A stretch of 64,000 bases of DNA from an uncultured Lachnospiraceae bacterium. Its GTDB lineage: Bacteria > Bacillota > Clostridia > Lachnospirales > Lachnospiraceae. A model generated the notes under the pieces. The model was not told the DNA's origin. It did no database searches and was given only the letters and a program-made list of their open reading frames with translations. The translations under genes and the position numbers were made by a program. Location of the stretch: assembly GCA_910579285.1 (NCBI GenBank), contig CAJTTT010000015.1, positions 24,015-88,014 on the forward strand, read 5' to 3'. Below, piece after piece: positions 52,800 through 60,305 of the stretch (positions are counted from its first letter, which is position 1; every line of letters begins with the position of its first letter).

Positions 52800-52829
52800 A
52801 ATTTACCATTATTTGATACCCCTTGTCAA
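52800..52829 (-). promoter_or_regulatory. Promoter of the malE-malF-malG-amylase operon
   Basis: Minus strand TTGACA (52824-52829), 18-base spacer, TAAATT (52800-52805). Confidence 0.7.
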
Positions 52830-52834
52830 TACGG

Positions 52835-52844
52835 AAAACGTTTT
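52835..52844. promoter_or_regulatory. LacI/CcpA-type operator core AAAACGTTTT
   Basis: CG-centred palindrome AAAACGTTTT directly upstream of the -35 box of the malE promoter. This is the core shape of LacI-family operators and of catabolite-response elements. The regulator is not identified. Confidence 0.5.
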
Positions 52845-52870
52845 TTTGACATAAAGAGCGTATTTACCGC

Positions 52871-54001
52871 CTATACGGCCGCATCTGCGGGAAAGTAATC
52901 GCGGATCACTTCCAAAGCCGGCAAGGATTGACCATCATAGTCAAATAACGCCTGATTTGCCCACTCATTGCCGCCAGGCCCCTTTTCTTCTATATATTTC
53001 AAGGCCTCCTCATTGGCCCAGCCTGATCCCGGCACAGGAATCCAGGCCGGCTCCCAATAGAAAAATCCCCGGCATTTCTTCCCCGGCACCTGGTCAATCA
53101 CCGCAAACAGCGCCCTCATAAAATCCGCCTGCCCTTCCTTCGACATGGGAAACGGCAGTTTTTCCACCAGCGCCGGCTTTGTAGCGTAACCCTTGCGCTC
53201 ATCCGCCGCCAGTTTCTCGTACGAGCCGTAGTCCTCCATCGTAAAGCCCATAGAGACCTCCGCGATCACCAGCTCCTTGCCGTAACGCACAGCCAGATCG
53301 TTCATATTTTTCTGCAGGTCCGAAAGACTGCCGTGCCAGAACGGGTAGTAAGAAAGTCCGATGATCTGAAAATCCTCCCCTCTCTCCATATAATGATCAA
53401 ACCAGTCACGATACATCGGCGCATTGCCGCCGTTGTCCAGATGGATCATTACCGGCATGTCCGAATCAAGCGAACGCACCGCCCGGATGCCCGCGCTGAC
53501 AAACTGTGCCAGATTGTCATAATTGCCGCATTCCGCCAGCTTTCCAGACGGCCAGAGCATCCCGTTGGTGAGCTCATTGCCAATCTGAATCAGATCCGGG
53601 TACGCCCCCGCATCCTGCAGGGTCAGCAGCGTATCCCTCGTATAGGTATAGACTGCTTCGGTCAATTGGGCCGCGTCCATCCCGCGCCACGCCTTTGGCA
53701 CCCGCTGTTTACCAGGATCCGCCCAGAAATCACTGTAGTGCATACAGAGCAGCACTTCCATCCCGTGCGACTTCGCCCGCTTCGCCAGCTCAATGACCGT
53801 GGGCAGATCGTTCGTACCCGCCCCGTAAGGCGTGCCGTCCTCCGCGTAAGGATCGTTCCACAGGCGGAGCCTGACCGCATTCGTCCCGCAGCTTTTCAGG
53901 ATTTCAAAGACGTCCTTCTCTTCTCCGTGGTCATAAAATTTTCCGCCGAAACTCTCCACTTCTTTGACGGTGGAAAGGTCCATGCCCTTGTAAAACTTCA
54001 T
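52871..54001 (-). CDS. Intracellular arabinogalactan endo-beta-1,4-galactanase (GH53)
   Basis: 376 residues with no signal peptide, so cytoplasmic. The GH53 hallmarks are YKGMDLSTVKEVE at the start, VRLRLWNDPY, HYSDFWADPGKQ, IQIGNELTNGM with the acid/base Glu143, and LVIAEVS with the nucleophile Glu248. Family cleaves beta-1,4-galactan side chains of pectin to short oligomers. A cytoplasmic form would act on imported galacto-oligosaccharides. Downstream of the zinc-ribbon gene after the folded spacer at 54042-54154. Confidence 0.92.
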   Translation of the reverse strand: MKFYKGMDLSTVKEVESFGGKFYDHGEEKDVFEILKSCGTNAVRLRLWNDPYAEDGTPYGAGTNDLPTVIELAKRAKSHGMEVLLCMHYSDFWADPGKQRVPKAWRGMDAAQLTEAVYTYTRDTLLTLQDAGAYPDLIQIGNELTNGMLWPSGKLAECGNYDNLAQFVSAGIRAVRSLDSDMPVMIHLDNGGNAPMYRDWFDHYMERGEDFQIIGLSYYPFWHGSLSDLQKNMNDLAVRYGKELVIAEVSMGFTMEDYGSYEKLAADERKGYATKPALVEKLPFPMSKEGQADFMRALFAVIDQVPGKKCRGFFYWEPAWIPVPGSGWANEEALKYIEEKGPGGNEWANQALFDYDGQSLPALEVIRDYFPADAAV

Positions 54002-54041
54002 ATTTTGTCTTCCTTTTCTCTGCCATAAGGCAAACTAATGT

Positions 54042-54154
54042 GGAGAATGCCGCATTTCCGGCATTCTCCCGAGTGAGACTTCGTACTTCCAAGTCAGCTT
54101 TGCTGACTTTGTTACTGTCCTATGGCGGGACGTCTTTAGAAGTACTTCTCACTC
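54042..54154. repeat. Folded intercistronic spacer with three stems
   Basis: A perfect 11-bp hairpin GGAGAATGCCG/CGGCATTCTCC (54042-54069) is followed by a two-part outer stem, GAGTGAG with CTCACTC and GTACTTC with GAAGTAC (54071-54154). This encloses an 8-bp hairpin AAGTCAGC/GCTGACTT (54091-54109). It ends exactly at the stop of the zinc-ribbon gene. May be a processing or mobile repeat element. Confidence 0.55.
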
Positions 54155-54372
54155 TAGTCAAAATCAAATGTTGTAAACCGCTTCATCGCATCCTTGTAAC
54201 GGAACCGCACAAGCTCGTTCTTTGCGAGCACATCCTCCTCCGTCCCCACATACTGACAGCGGATGCAATGGTATTCTTTCTTGTCCTTATCATAAAACAT
54301 ATCAATATCCAAGTCTCTCATAAAGCAGGAGGGACACCTGTAATTTAATTTGCCTTTGCCAGATTGAGCCAT
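54154..54372 (-). CDS. Small zinc-ribbon protein
   Basis: 72 residues. YRCPSCFMRDL and YHCIRCQYVG give two Cys-x2-Cys knuckles 22 residues apart, a rubredoxin-like zinc ribbon. The remainder is charged and soluble. Its start lies 28 bases inside the end of the 612-residue gene, so translation is coupled. I do not recognise a specific family. It may be an accessory or regulatory subunit of its neighbour. Confidence 0.75.
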   Translation of the reverse strand: MAQSGKGKLNYRCPSCFMRDLDIDMFYDKDKKEYHCIRCQYVGTEEDVLAKNELVRFRYKDAMKRFTTFDFD

Positions 54373-56183
54373 GTCGCAAATACCTCCTTATCTTTTAACT
54401 GTGTGGTGCAGCCTAACGTGAACATCGGGGAGAACGCATACCCTTCTTTGATGTAGCCGACCGCCTCTTTCTTCTCACAGCTGATGGAAACCCTCGTCCC
54501 GATCTCAGGAACCACCGCAGCCGCCTCTGTTGCGCCCTTCATCTGCGCCTCACGACACTTGTAAGCGTAGTCGATCTTCTCCGTGTTCACGCCATCGGTT
54601 ACTGACAGTTTCACGTTGCTCATATCCTCGGAATACTCTGTCGTGCCGTAGCATGCCACCATATACTCATTGATTTCTACCTCAGCGTTCGGATCGCTCA
54701 TCTCCAGAATGTTTCTCTCGATCTTAATATTGGAGCTGCCCTCCTCGAAGTACATCTTTGTCTGCAATTTCACCGTCAGGTCATGGAACTCGATATCCAC
54801 CGGGTCAAGGGTCAGGATTCTCGTATTGCCTTCCTGGGAGAAATGCGCCTTCGTCCGGCACAGGCACAGATCCACTTCCTCGCCGCTGTGAGTCAGTTTT
54901 GCACTTCTGACCGTACCTTCACCCGCATAGTGGGTAAAGTAGCCTGCCCGGTACTTCTCCTGAATTAAGAACGGGTAGGATGCGTCTGTCACATGCTTCG
55001 TGCCGATGCCCACCGGCCACTCCAGCTTCGCCGCATACGGCCGCAGATCCACAATCGCACCGCCCTGGTCCATGTTCGCGCATACACGCATGAAAGGATC
55101 GCAGTACCAGAAAAGCTGCTTGTCTGATCCGTATAAAATATCTCTCCACAGAGCGCACTCCGGCTCTGTCAGCCGTCTGTTCGCGCGGTAAAAGTCCGCG
55201 AACTCGGCCATAGTCATATCATCCAGCTTGCCTTCCTTTTTAAGCTGTCCGTAATATGCCATGCCGTCCTCGTAAGACTTTAAGAGCAGCTCATAAGGCG
55301 CCTCCCAGCGGCCCATCTTGTTCATCCAGCCGGGACCCACGAACATCATGTTGTAGGCGTAGCCGTTGTTGTATTTTGCCAATGCCCTAAACTGGTCAAT
55401 CAGATTGTACAGATACGGGTATTCCCATGTCTTTGAGTCATAACACATGCTGCGCAGCACATTCTGCGGATGCGTCCCAAAATTGGATCCATTGCCGTCA
55501 TAGCAGGCAATCAGATCGCGGGATAAGTGGGGAATCGCCACAATGCCGGAATCCTCCGCCTCATTCGCCGCAGGCGCATGGGTGTTCTGCTTACTCGGAA
55601 TCCAGGGCGCCCAGGGGCCGCCGTCCATAAAAGTGTACCAGGAATTATTGCAGGTGTGGTAAGCCTTCGGGCCCTCCTCCCAGCAGGTAGCCACGGCACA
55701 TTTCACCATCGGATATTTCTCTTTGATATAGTTGGTCAGATCAGCGTCCATATAGTAGGAGCCTGTAGACTCCGGGTAAAACCCAAATCTGTCATGGAAT
55801 TTGCCGAACACATCGTCCACGATCGACTTCTTATCCTCCAGTGAGAACATCCAGATACAGAAATCCTTCGTCTTGTATTTCTCACGGAACTCCTCGCACG
55901 GAAGGCCCAGCAGGGACAGCGCGATCTCATCGCCGTACTGCTCATGGTCCGCCTTTGCAAGGGCTACGGCCACATCGTTAAATAAAGAAGCGTATGTCAT
56001 CTGGATTGTCGTCTTTAATCCGTTCTTATGCGCAATCGCCTGCTGTGTCTTGAAAATATCAAGAGATTCTGTCAGAAGCTCTTTCCTTCCGATATCCTCT
56101 TCCTTGCCGTGTCCGGTCACCTTTTCCGCATACTCAGGTACCATCTCCGGACGATGGATGATGTTTACAATAAACTTATCCAT
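54345..56183 (-). CDS. 612-residue protein of unknown function in the galactan cluster, possible sugar-active barrel
   Basis: 612 residues from the ATG at 56183, preceded by GGAGGG; the in-frame ATGs further upstream (56270, 56228) have no site. No signal peptide, so cytoplasmic. The first half has the look of a polysaccharide-deacetylase/GH57-like (beta/alpha) barrel: DKFIVNIIHRPEM, DDVFGKFHDRFGFYPESTGS followed by YMDADLTNYIKEKYP, and many Trp/Tyr (WAPWIPSK, WEYPYLYN). The second half is beta-rich (VDIEFHDLTVKLQTKMYFEE). Family not recognised with certainty. Flanked on both sides by GH53 genes and expressed from its own promoter with a LacI-type operator, so a role in galactan use is likely. 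Confidence 0.7.
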   Translation of the reverse strand: MDKFIVNIIHRPEMVPEYAEKVTGHGKEEDIGRKELLTESLDIFKTQQAIAHKNGLKTTIQMTYASLFNDVAVALAKADHEQYGDEIALSLLGLPCEEFREKYKTKDFCIWMFSLEDKKSIVDDVFGKFHDRFGFYPESTGSYYMDADLTNYIKEKYPMVKCAVATCWEEGPKAYHTCNNSWYTFMDGGPWAPWIPSKQNTHAPAANEAEDSGIVAIPHLSRDLIACYDGNGSNFGTHPQNVLRSMCYDSKTWEYPYLYNLIDQFRALAKYNNGYAYNMMFVGPGWMNKMGRWEAPYELLLKSYEDGMAYYGQLKKEGKLDDMTMAEFADFYRANRRLTEPECALWRDILYGSDKQLFWYCDPFMRVCANMDQGGAIVDLRPYAAKLEWPVGIGTKHVTDASYPFLIQEKYRAGYFTHYAGEGTVRSAKLTHSGEEVDLCLCRTKAHFSQEGNTRILTLDPVDIEFHDLTVKLQTKMYFEEGSSNIKIERNILEMSDPNAEVEINEYMVACYGTTEYSEDMSNVKLSVTDGVNTEKIDYAYKCREAQMKGATEAAAVVPEIGTRVSISCEKKEAVGYIKEGYAFSPMFTLGCTTQLKDKEVFATWLNLAKAN

Positions 56184-56300
56184 GTGCCCTGCCCTCCATT
56201 TTTTGATCCATTGCTGATTTGCTGTCATTTTCAGAACTACATACAACACTTTCCTGCACATTGCCGTCACACCTCACCATTTGTTTGGTAGTTTTGACTT

Positions 56301-56354
56301 TGCGCAATCGGTTGTTCATGTCAAAATAATAACAAACTGCACAGAGCTTGTCAA
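56301..56354 (-). promoter_or_regulatory. Promoter and LacI-type operator of the 612-residue gene
   Basis: Minus strand TTGACA (56349-56354), 17-base spacer, TATTAT (56326-56331). Just downstream, TGCGCAATCGGTTGTTC (56301-56317) holds CAA-N-CG-N-TTG, the core of LacI-family operators, at the expected transcription start. It closely matches the element at 60101-60117 upstream of the lacI-type gene. Confidence 0.7.
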
Positions 56355-56411
56355 TACATTTCTCCCAAAATAAGGAAGGATTTTCGTCCCTTTTTCCACC
56401 AATTTCTGCCC

Positions 56412-57914
56412 TTACTGCAAGGACTGAAATACCTTGAGAGACTCCAGCGGATGACCGTTATAGTCAAACAATGCCTGATTGTCCCATGACGATCCTCCGT
56501 AATATTTTCCGGCATCTTTTGGATCATACTTGGACGCATAGGATGAGGCCCACCCGGCGCCTTTTTCCTCCCACGCCTCCTTGTTGGCCGCAAGTATCTG
56601 GTCCGCGTCCGCCGCGCCTTTTTCCCAGACATTGACCGGCAGCCATGCCGGCTCCCAGTAAAAATAGCCAAGTCCCGCGTCTCCCACAGCAGCCACCGCC
56701 GCGCAGACATCGCGGATTTCTTCGGCCTGCCCCTGTACCGTGGCAGGGTACTCCGGCAGCACATCCCGCGCACCGATGCTGTTGGCTGTGCCGTCCCCGT
56801 CGCCGGTCGTGTACGGATAAGAGTTTTCGACTACCAGCACATCCTTTCCGTAAGCGTCGGACACCTTCTGCAGCGTGTCCGTCATATTCTCCATCGTTCC
56901 GTGCCAGAAGGGATAATAAGATACCGCAAAAATATCGTAATCAATCTCTTTCTCTTTTAACTTCTGCGCCAGCGCCAGTGTGGCAGTCTGGTCCGCAATA
57001 TCGGTAAAATGTACGGCAATGTGGATCTCCTGTCCGCGCTCTCTGGCCACATCCCTGACCGCCCTGGCTCCAGCCTGCAGAAGCAGTGCCCGCGCAGGCC
57101 ACTCGGTTTCTCCCGACATGCCGTTGTTAATCTCGTTACCGATCTGTACCATCCCGACATCCGCTCCGGCATCCAGAATCTCCCCAAGACTCTCCACTGT
57201 AAACGCATAGAGCGCATCCGCCTTCTCCGGGGGCTCCATGCCCTCCCACGCCTTCGGGCACATCTGTTTGGACGGATCCGCCCAAAAGTCAGAATAATGG
57301 AAGTTCACACAGAGTTTCATCTGCTGCTTCGCCGCCCGCCTGCCAATGCTGGCTGCTGCCGCCGTGTCGCAATTGCCTCCGCCGTAGCCCTTCCCGTTCT
57401 CGTCAAACGGATCGTTCCACACCCGCACTCTGATATAGTTTACCCCGTTTTCTGCAAACGTCTGAAAAATGTCCTGCTCCTGTCCGGCTTCATTATAATA
57501 GACAACGCCGCTCTCCTCCTCCGCCAGTACACTGGAAATATCCACGCCGCAGATAAAGTCCTCACGCAGCCCTTCGATCGGTTCCACATGTATCTCCCCG
57601 GCTTCCCCGTCTGAATGCGCTGCGTCACTCTGTTCTGCGCCTGCCTGCTCCGCGCCATTCCGTTCTGTAGCCGCCTGCTCTGCATCTGCCTGCTCCGAGC
57701 CATTCTCTCCTGCTGCTGCCTGCTCTGTGCCATTCTCTCCTGCTGCTGCCTGTCCCGCGCCTGTCTGCTCCGCCGCCTGTCCCGCATCTGCCTGCTCCGT
57801 GGGCGCGGAGACCGGCTGCAAAGTCCCGTCCTGGCCGCAGCCCGCAAGCAGAAGCATCGCCGTCATTGCTCCGGCAAACATGCGCTGTTTTCCGCCTCTC
57901 TTTGTTCCCGCCAT
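56412..57914 (-). CDS. Surface lipoprotein endo-beta-1,4-galactanase (GH53)
   Basis: 500 residues from the ATG at 57914, with GGAGG at 57924-57928. Lipobox LLAGC (Cys26) anchors it outside the membrane. Residues 35-105 are low complexity, built of Gln/Ala/Glu/Gly/Asn repeats (EQAAAGENG twice at DNA level). The GH53 domain runs from GVDISSVLAEEE with VRVWNDPF, HYSDFWADPSKQ, VQIGNEINNG (acid/base Glu261) and LVVENSYPY (nucleophile Glu363). It would cut galactan at the cell surface, giving oligomers for import. Transcribed toward the 612-residue gene. Confidence 0.93.
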   Translation of the reverse strand: MAGTKRGGKQRMFAGAMTAMLLLAGCGQDGTLQPVSAPTEQADAGQAAEQTGAGQAAAGENGTEQAAAGENGSEQADAEQAATERNGAEQAGAEQSDAAHSDGEAGEIHVEPIEGLREDFICGVDISSVLAEEESGVVYYNEAGQEQDIFQTFAENGVNYIRVRVWNDPFDENGKGYGGGNCDTAAAASIGRRAAKQQMKLCVNFHYSDFWADPSKQMCPKAWEGMEPPEKADALYAFTVESLGEILDAGADVGMVQIGNEINNGMSGETEWPARALLLQAGARAVRDVARERGQEIHIAVHFTDIADQTATLALAQKLKEKEIDYDIFAVSYYPFWHGTMENMTDTLQKVSDAYGKDVLVVENSYPYTTGDGDGTANSIGARDVLPEYPATVQGQAEEIRDVCAAVAAVGDAGLGYFYWEPAWLPVNVWEKGAADADQILAANKEAWEEKGAGWASSYASKYDPKDAGKYYGGSSWDNQALFDYNGHPLESLKVFQSLQ

Positions 57915-57958
57915 TTTACACTTCCTCCCTTTCCGTCTGTACTGCTCTTTGGTTCTGC

Positions 57959-58167
57959 CGTCTTTCTCGTTCGCGTTGCTCGCCATAAAACGTCTGCGCC
58001 TTTCCCGCATGCAGGCATGCGGACCGGCTCCGCCGTCTTCTGGCTCTGCCTGCGCATAAGCAGACTCGAAAGACTTCGTCTTTCTCGTTCGCGTTGCTCG
58101 CCATAAAACGTCTGCGCCTTTCTCGCATGCAGGCATGCGGACCGGCTCCGCCGTCTTCTGGCTCTGC
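57959..58167. repeat. Two 91-bp direct repeats, 118-bp period
   Basis: Positions 57959-58049 and 58077-58167 are identical except for one base (CCC against CTC at the same place). Each includes GCATGCAGGCATGC. Between the copies GAAAGAC/GTCTTTC forms a hairpin at the junction. The minus-strand frame through them is open but low in sense and lacks a ribosome site, so I treat the 330-base gap as non-coding. Confidence 0.75.
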
Positions 58168-58244
58168 TTATGCGCGCAAAACGGACAGCAGTATGGATCG
58201 CCCATAATGCTGCCCGTAAATCATACCTTATTCTGTCTCATTTC

Positions 58245-58907
58245 TTAATGATGCCTTCCACCATGATGACCGCCGTGATGTCCGCCGCCGCGATAACCGC
58301 TGCCCTGCCCTGAACTCTGGTTCGTACTCTGTCTCACGCAGGAATTGTCGCAGTAACCGTTGGCATGATTATAACCGCAATAGCTCTGGCTTCCGTGGGT
58401 GTGCTGTCCAGTCAGGGCACATCCCTCCACATGACAGACCCCGACAATGCCGCAGGAACCGTCACAATAACCATGCTCATGGGCATATCCACAGTAAGTC
58501 TGACTGTCGTGGGTGTGATAACCAGTCTCCGTACAGCCTTCCACAGCGCATACCCCAACCACGCCGCAGGAACCGTCACAGTAACCGATCGCATGATTAT
58601 AGCCGCAGTACGCCTGGCTGTCGTGAAGGTGATAGCCCGTCTCCGCACAACCTTCCACCGCACATACGCTGACAGCTCCGCAGGAACCGTCACAGTAGCC
58701 TCCCGCATGAGCATATCCACAGTAAGTCGTATTGTCATGTGTGTGCAGCCCGGTTCTCGTACAACCATCCACCGTACACACGGAACATACCGCATTATAC
58801 GCGGCACCTGCCTGACCATGATGTCCATGAGCTGACACAGGCATTACAACCATTCCTGCCATCAGCAGGCCTGCCGCTCCACATGCAAAAAATCTCTTCA
58901 TCCGCAC
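58245..58907 (-). CDS. Secreted Cys/His-repeat protein, candidate metal binder
   Basis: 220 residues from a GTG at 58907, chosen because AAGGAGGTGA lies 9 bases upstream (an ATG two codons later is 15 away). The signal peptide ends near VSAHG. Four tandem repeats of 38 residues follow, each close to V-C-x-V-E-G-C-x-x-T-G-x-H-x-H, then YCGYxH and GYCDGSCG, giving six Cys (seven in the first unit) and three His per unit. The C-terminus is HHGGHHGGRHH. Such density of Cys and His, outside the cell, suggests metal binding or disulfide knots. Its own strong promoter overlaps the end of the LacI gene. Family not recognised. Confidence 0.85.
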   Translation of the reverse strand: MRMKRFFACGAAGLLMAGMVVMPVSAHGHHGQAGAAYNAVCSVCTVDGCTRTGLHTHDNTTYCGYAHAGGYCDGSCGAVSVCAVEGCAETGYHLHDSQAYCGYNHAIGYCDGSCGVVGVCAVEGCTETGYHTHDSQTYCGYAHEHGYCDGSCGIVGVCHVEGCALTGQHTHGSQSYCGYNHANGYCDNSCVRQSTNQSSGQGSGYRGGGHHGGHHGGRHH

Positions 58908-58937
58908 AGATGCTCACCTCCTTAAATCCTTATTCTC

Positions 58938-58966
58938 ATCATATAAGTTAGGTGATGCATTGTCAA
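58938..58966 (-). promoter_or_regulatory. Promoter of the Cys/His-repeat gene
   Basis: Minus strand TTGACA (58961-58966), 17-base spacer, TATGAT (58938-58943). The -35 box overlaps the stop codon of the LacI-type gene. Confidence 0.75.
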
Positions 58967-59979
58967 TAGGGCCTCGGCAATCTTTTCGTGGATTCCCGCA
59001 TCCGCACCTCGTACCCAAGAAGCGTGCGCCCTTCCACCTCTTCCCCCTCTAAGATCTGTAAAAGCAGGCCGCATGCTTTCCTTCCCAGCTCTTCCACATC
59101 AAAGCGTACCGATGTAACCGCCGGTATGCGGTTTTCCAGCACCGTGCTGTCATAGAAGGACACCACCTGTACCTGTTCCGGCACCTCAATCTGCTTCGTC
59201 TGCATCACATTCAGCACACAGCCGCACAAAAAGTCATCCATGCATACAATGCAGGAAACCCGCTGCTCCAGAAGCCTTTCCACGATTTCTTCCACTTTTC
59301 GTCCATCATCTATATTAAGGAAGATTTGCCTGCTGCCGTCCCAGCCGGGCCGTTCGCCAAAGGCATCCTCAAATCCCCGCAGGCGGTTTCCCGTAACCAT
59401 ATATTCCTCCCTGCCGCCGATCAGCGCAAGGCTCTGGATCCCGCTGTCCAGAAGCTTCCCCGTCAACTCCCGGCAGGCTCCTCTGTGGTCATTGTCAATC
59501 TGAACCGCACGGGTATCGTTGGTACTTCCGATCGCCACAAAGGGAACGCCGTTCTCCTGCAGATACCGCATGGGCGCGTCATCCGTCAGCGTTCTCGTGA
59601 GAATCGCGCCGTCAATCTTGCGGTTCATCACCGCACGCTCAAGCTGTGTGATCTTGTCAGCAGTCACCACGGAAAGCAGTACATCATACCCGGCCGCAGA
59701 AGCGGTGCGGCTGATTCCCATCATACATTTCTGGAAAAAAGGCAGCTCTACAATGTTATAATCTCCGGGCAGAACCAGCCCCAGGTTGAAAGTCTTATTC
59801 TGCGCAAGCCCCTTGGCCACCACGTTGGGGCTGTAGTGATGCGCTTCCACATATTCCTGCACCCTTTTGCGCGTCTCCTCCCCGATCCGGCCCTTGCCGG
59901 ACATGGCTCTGGACACGGTGGTTTTCGATACGCCAAGTTCCTGGGCAATATCCGCAATTGTAAGATTTCTTTCCTCCAT
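58963..59979 (-). CDS. LacI-family transcriptional regulator
   Basis: 338 residues from the ATG at 59979, which follows GGGAAGGA; an ATG at 59997 has no site. N-terminal helix-turn-helix ADIAQELGVSKTTVSRAMSG with hinge HHYSPNVVAKGLAQ, then a periplasmic-binding-like sugar domain (FNLGLVLPGDYN, RTLTDDAPMRYL, IVCMDDFLCGCVLN, TSVRFDVEELGRKA). As the only such regulator of the carbohydrate region, it probably controls the galactanase genes; shared operator-like sequence at 56301 and 60101 supports this. Confidence 0.93.
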   Translation of the reverse strand: MEERNLTIADIAQELGVSKTTVSRAMSGKGRIGEETRKRVQEYVEAHHYSPNVVAKGLAQNKTFNLGLVLPGDYNIVELPFFQKCMMGISRTASAAGYDVLLSVVTADKITQLERAVMNRKIDGAILTRTLTDDAPMRYLQENGVPFVAIGSTNDTRAVQIDNDHRGACRELTGKLLDSGIQSLALIGGREEYMVTGNRLRGFEDAFGERPGWDGSRQIFLNIDDGRKVEEIVERLLEQRVSCIVCMDDFLCGCVLNVMQTKQIEVPEQVQVVSFYDSTVLENRIPAVTSVRFDVEELGRKACGLLLQILEGEEVEGRTLLGYEVRMRESTKRLPRPY

Positions 59980-60100
59980 GATCTGTTTCCTTCCCATCGG
60001 TCGTTTTTCAGACAGTTTTCATCGGACAGCACATCGGATGACTGCCTGCGGACACTCCGCATCCAGCGCACATCAAATGGTTCCTCAGAAAGCCGCCAGT

Positions 60101-60117
60101 CGCGCAAGCGGTTGTCC
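60101..60117. promoter_or_regulatory. LacI-type operator upstream of the regulator gene
   Basis: CGCGCAAGCGGTTGTCC contains CAA-G-CG-G-TTG and matches the operator at 56301-56317 in 14 of 17 positions. It lies 122 bases upstream of the regulator, consistent with autoregulation. Confidence 0.6.
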
Positions 60118-60222
60118 ACCATAAGATTACCAGATTCCCCACCATCGCGCAACCCGTTTTAAAACCCGCCGCTCCGCTTCCCTCTTTCGGATGTTTGTAC
60201 CGCTCTTTCCCTGCTGTTGTGC

Positions 60223-60252
60223 TAGTCATCTCTCTGACAATTATGGTATACT
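60223..60252 (+). promoter_or_regulatory. Extended -10 promoter of the MBL-fold gene
   Basis: TGGTATACT at 60244-60252 gives an extended -10 (TGN-TATACT). A weak -35, TAGTCA (60223-60228), lies 18 bases upstream. Confidence 0.55.
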
Positions 60253-60305
60253 TAGGGCATCCCAAATCATTACAATCAAATATAAAACGAAGGGGGTTAT
60301 TTGTC

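Noticed and set aside
57959..58167. CRISPR-like array
   Set aside because: Only two long copies with one short spacer and no cas genes.
56351..58205. Extended N-terminus of the lipoprotein galactanase through the 91-bp repeats
   Set aside because: The lipoprotein signal and ribosome site place the start at 57914; the extension is repeat translation without a site.
58412..58835. Repetitive open frames on both strands inside the Cys/His gene
   Set aside because: They are shadows of the 114-base coding repeat; only the chosen frame has a signal peptide, promoter and ribosome site.
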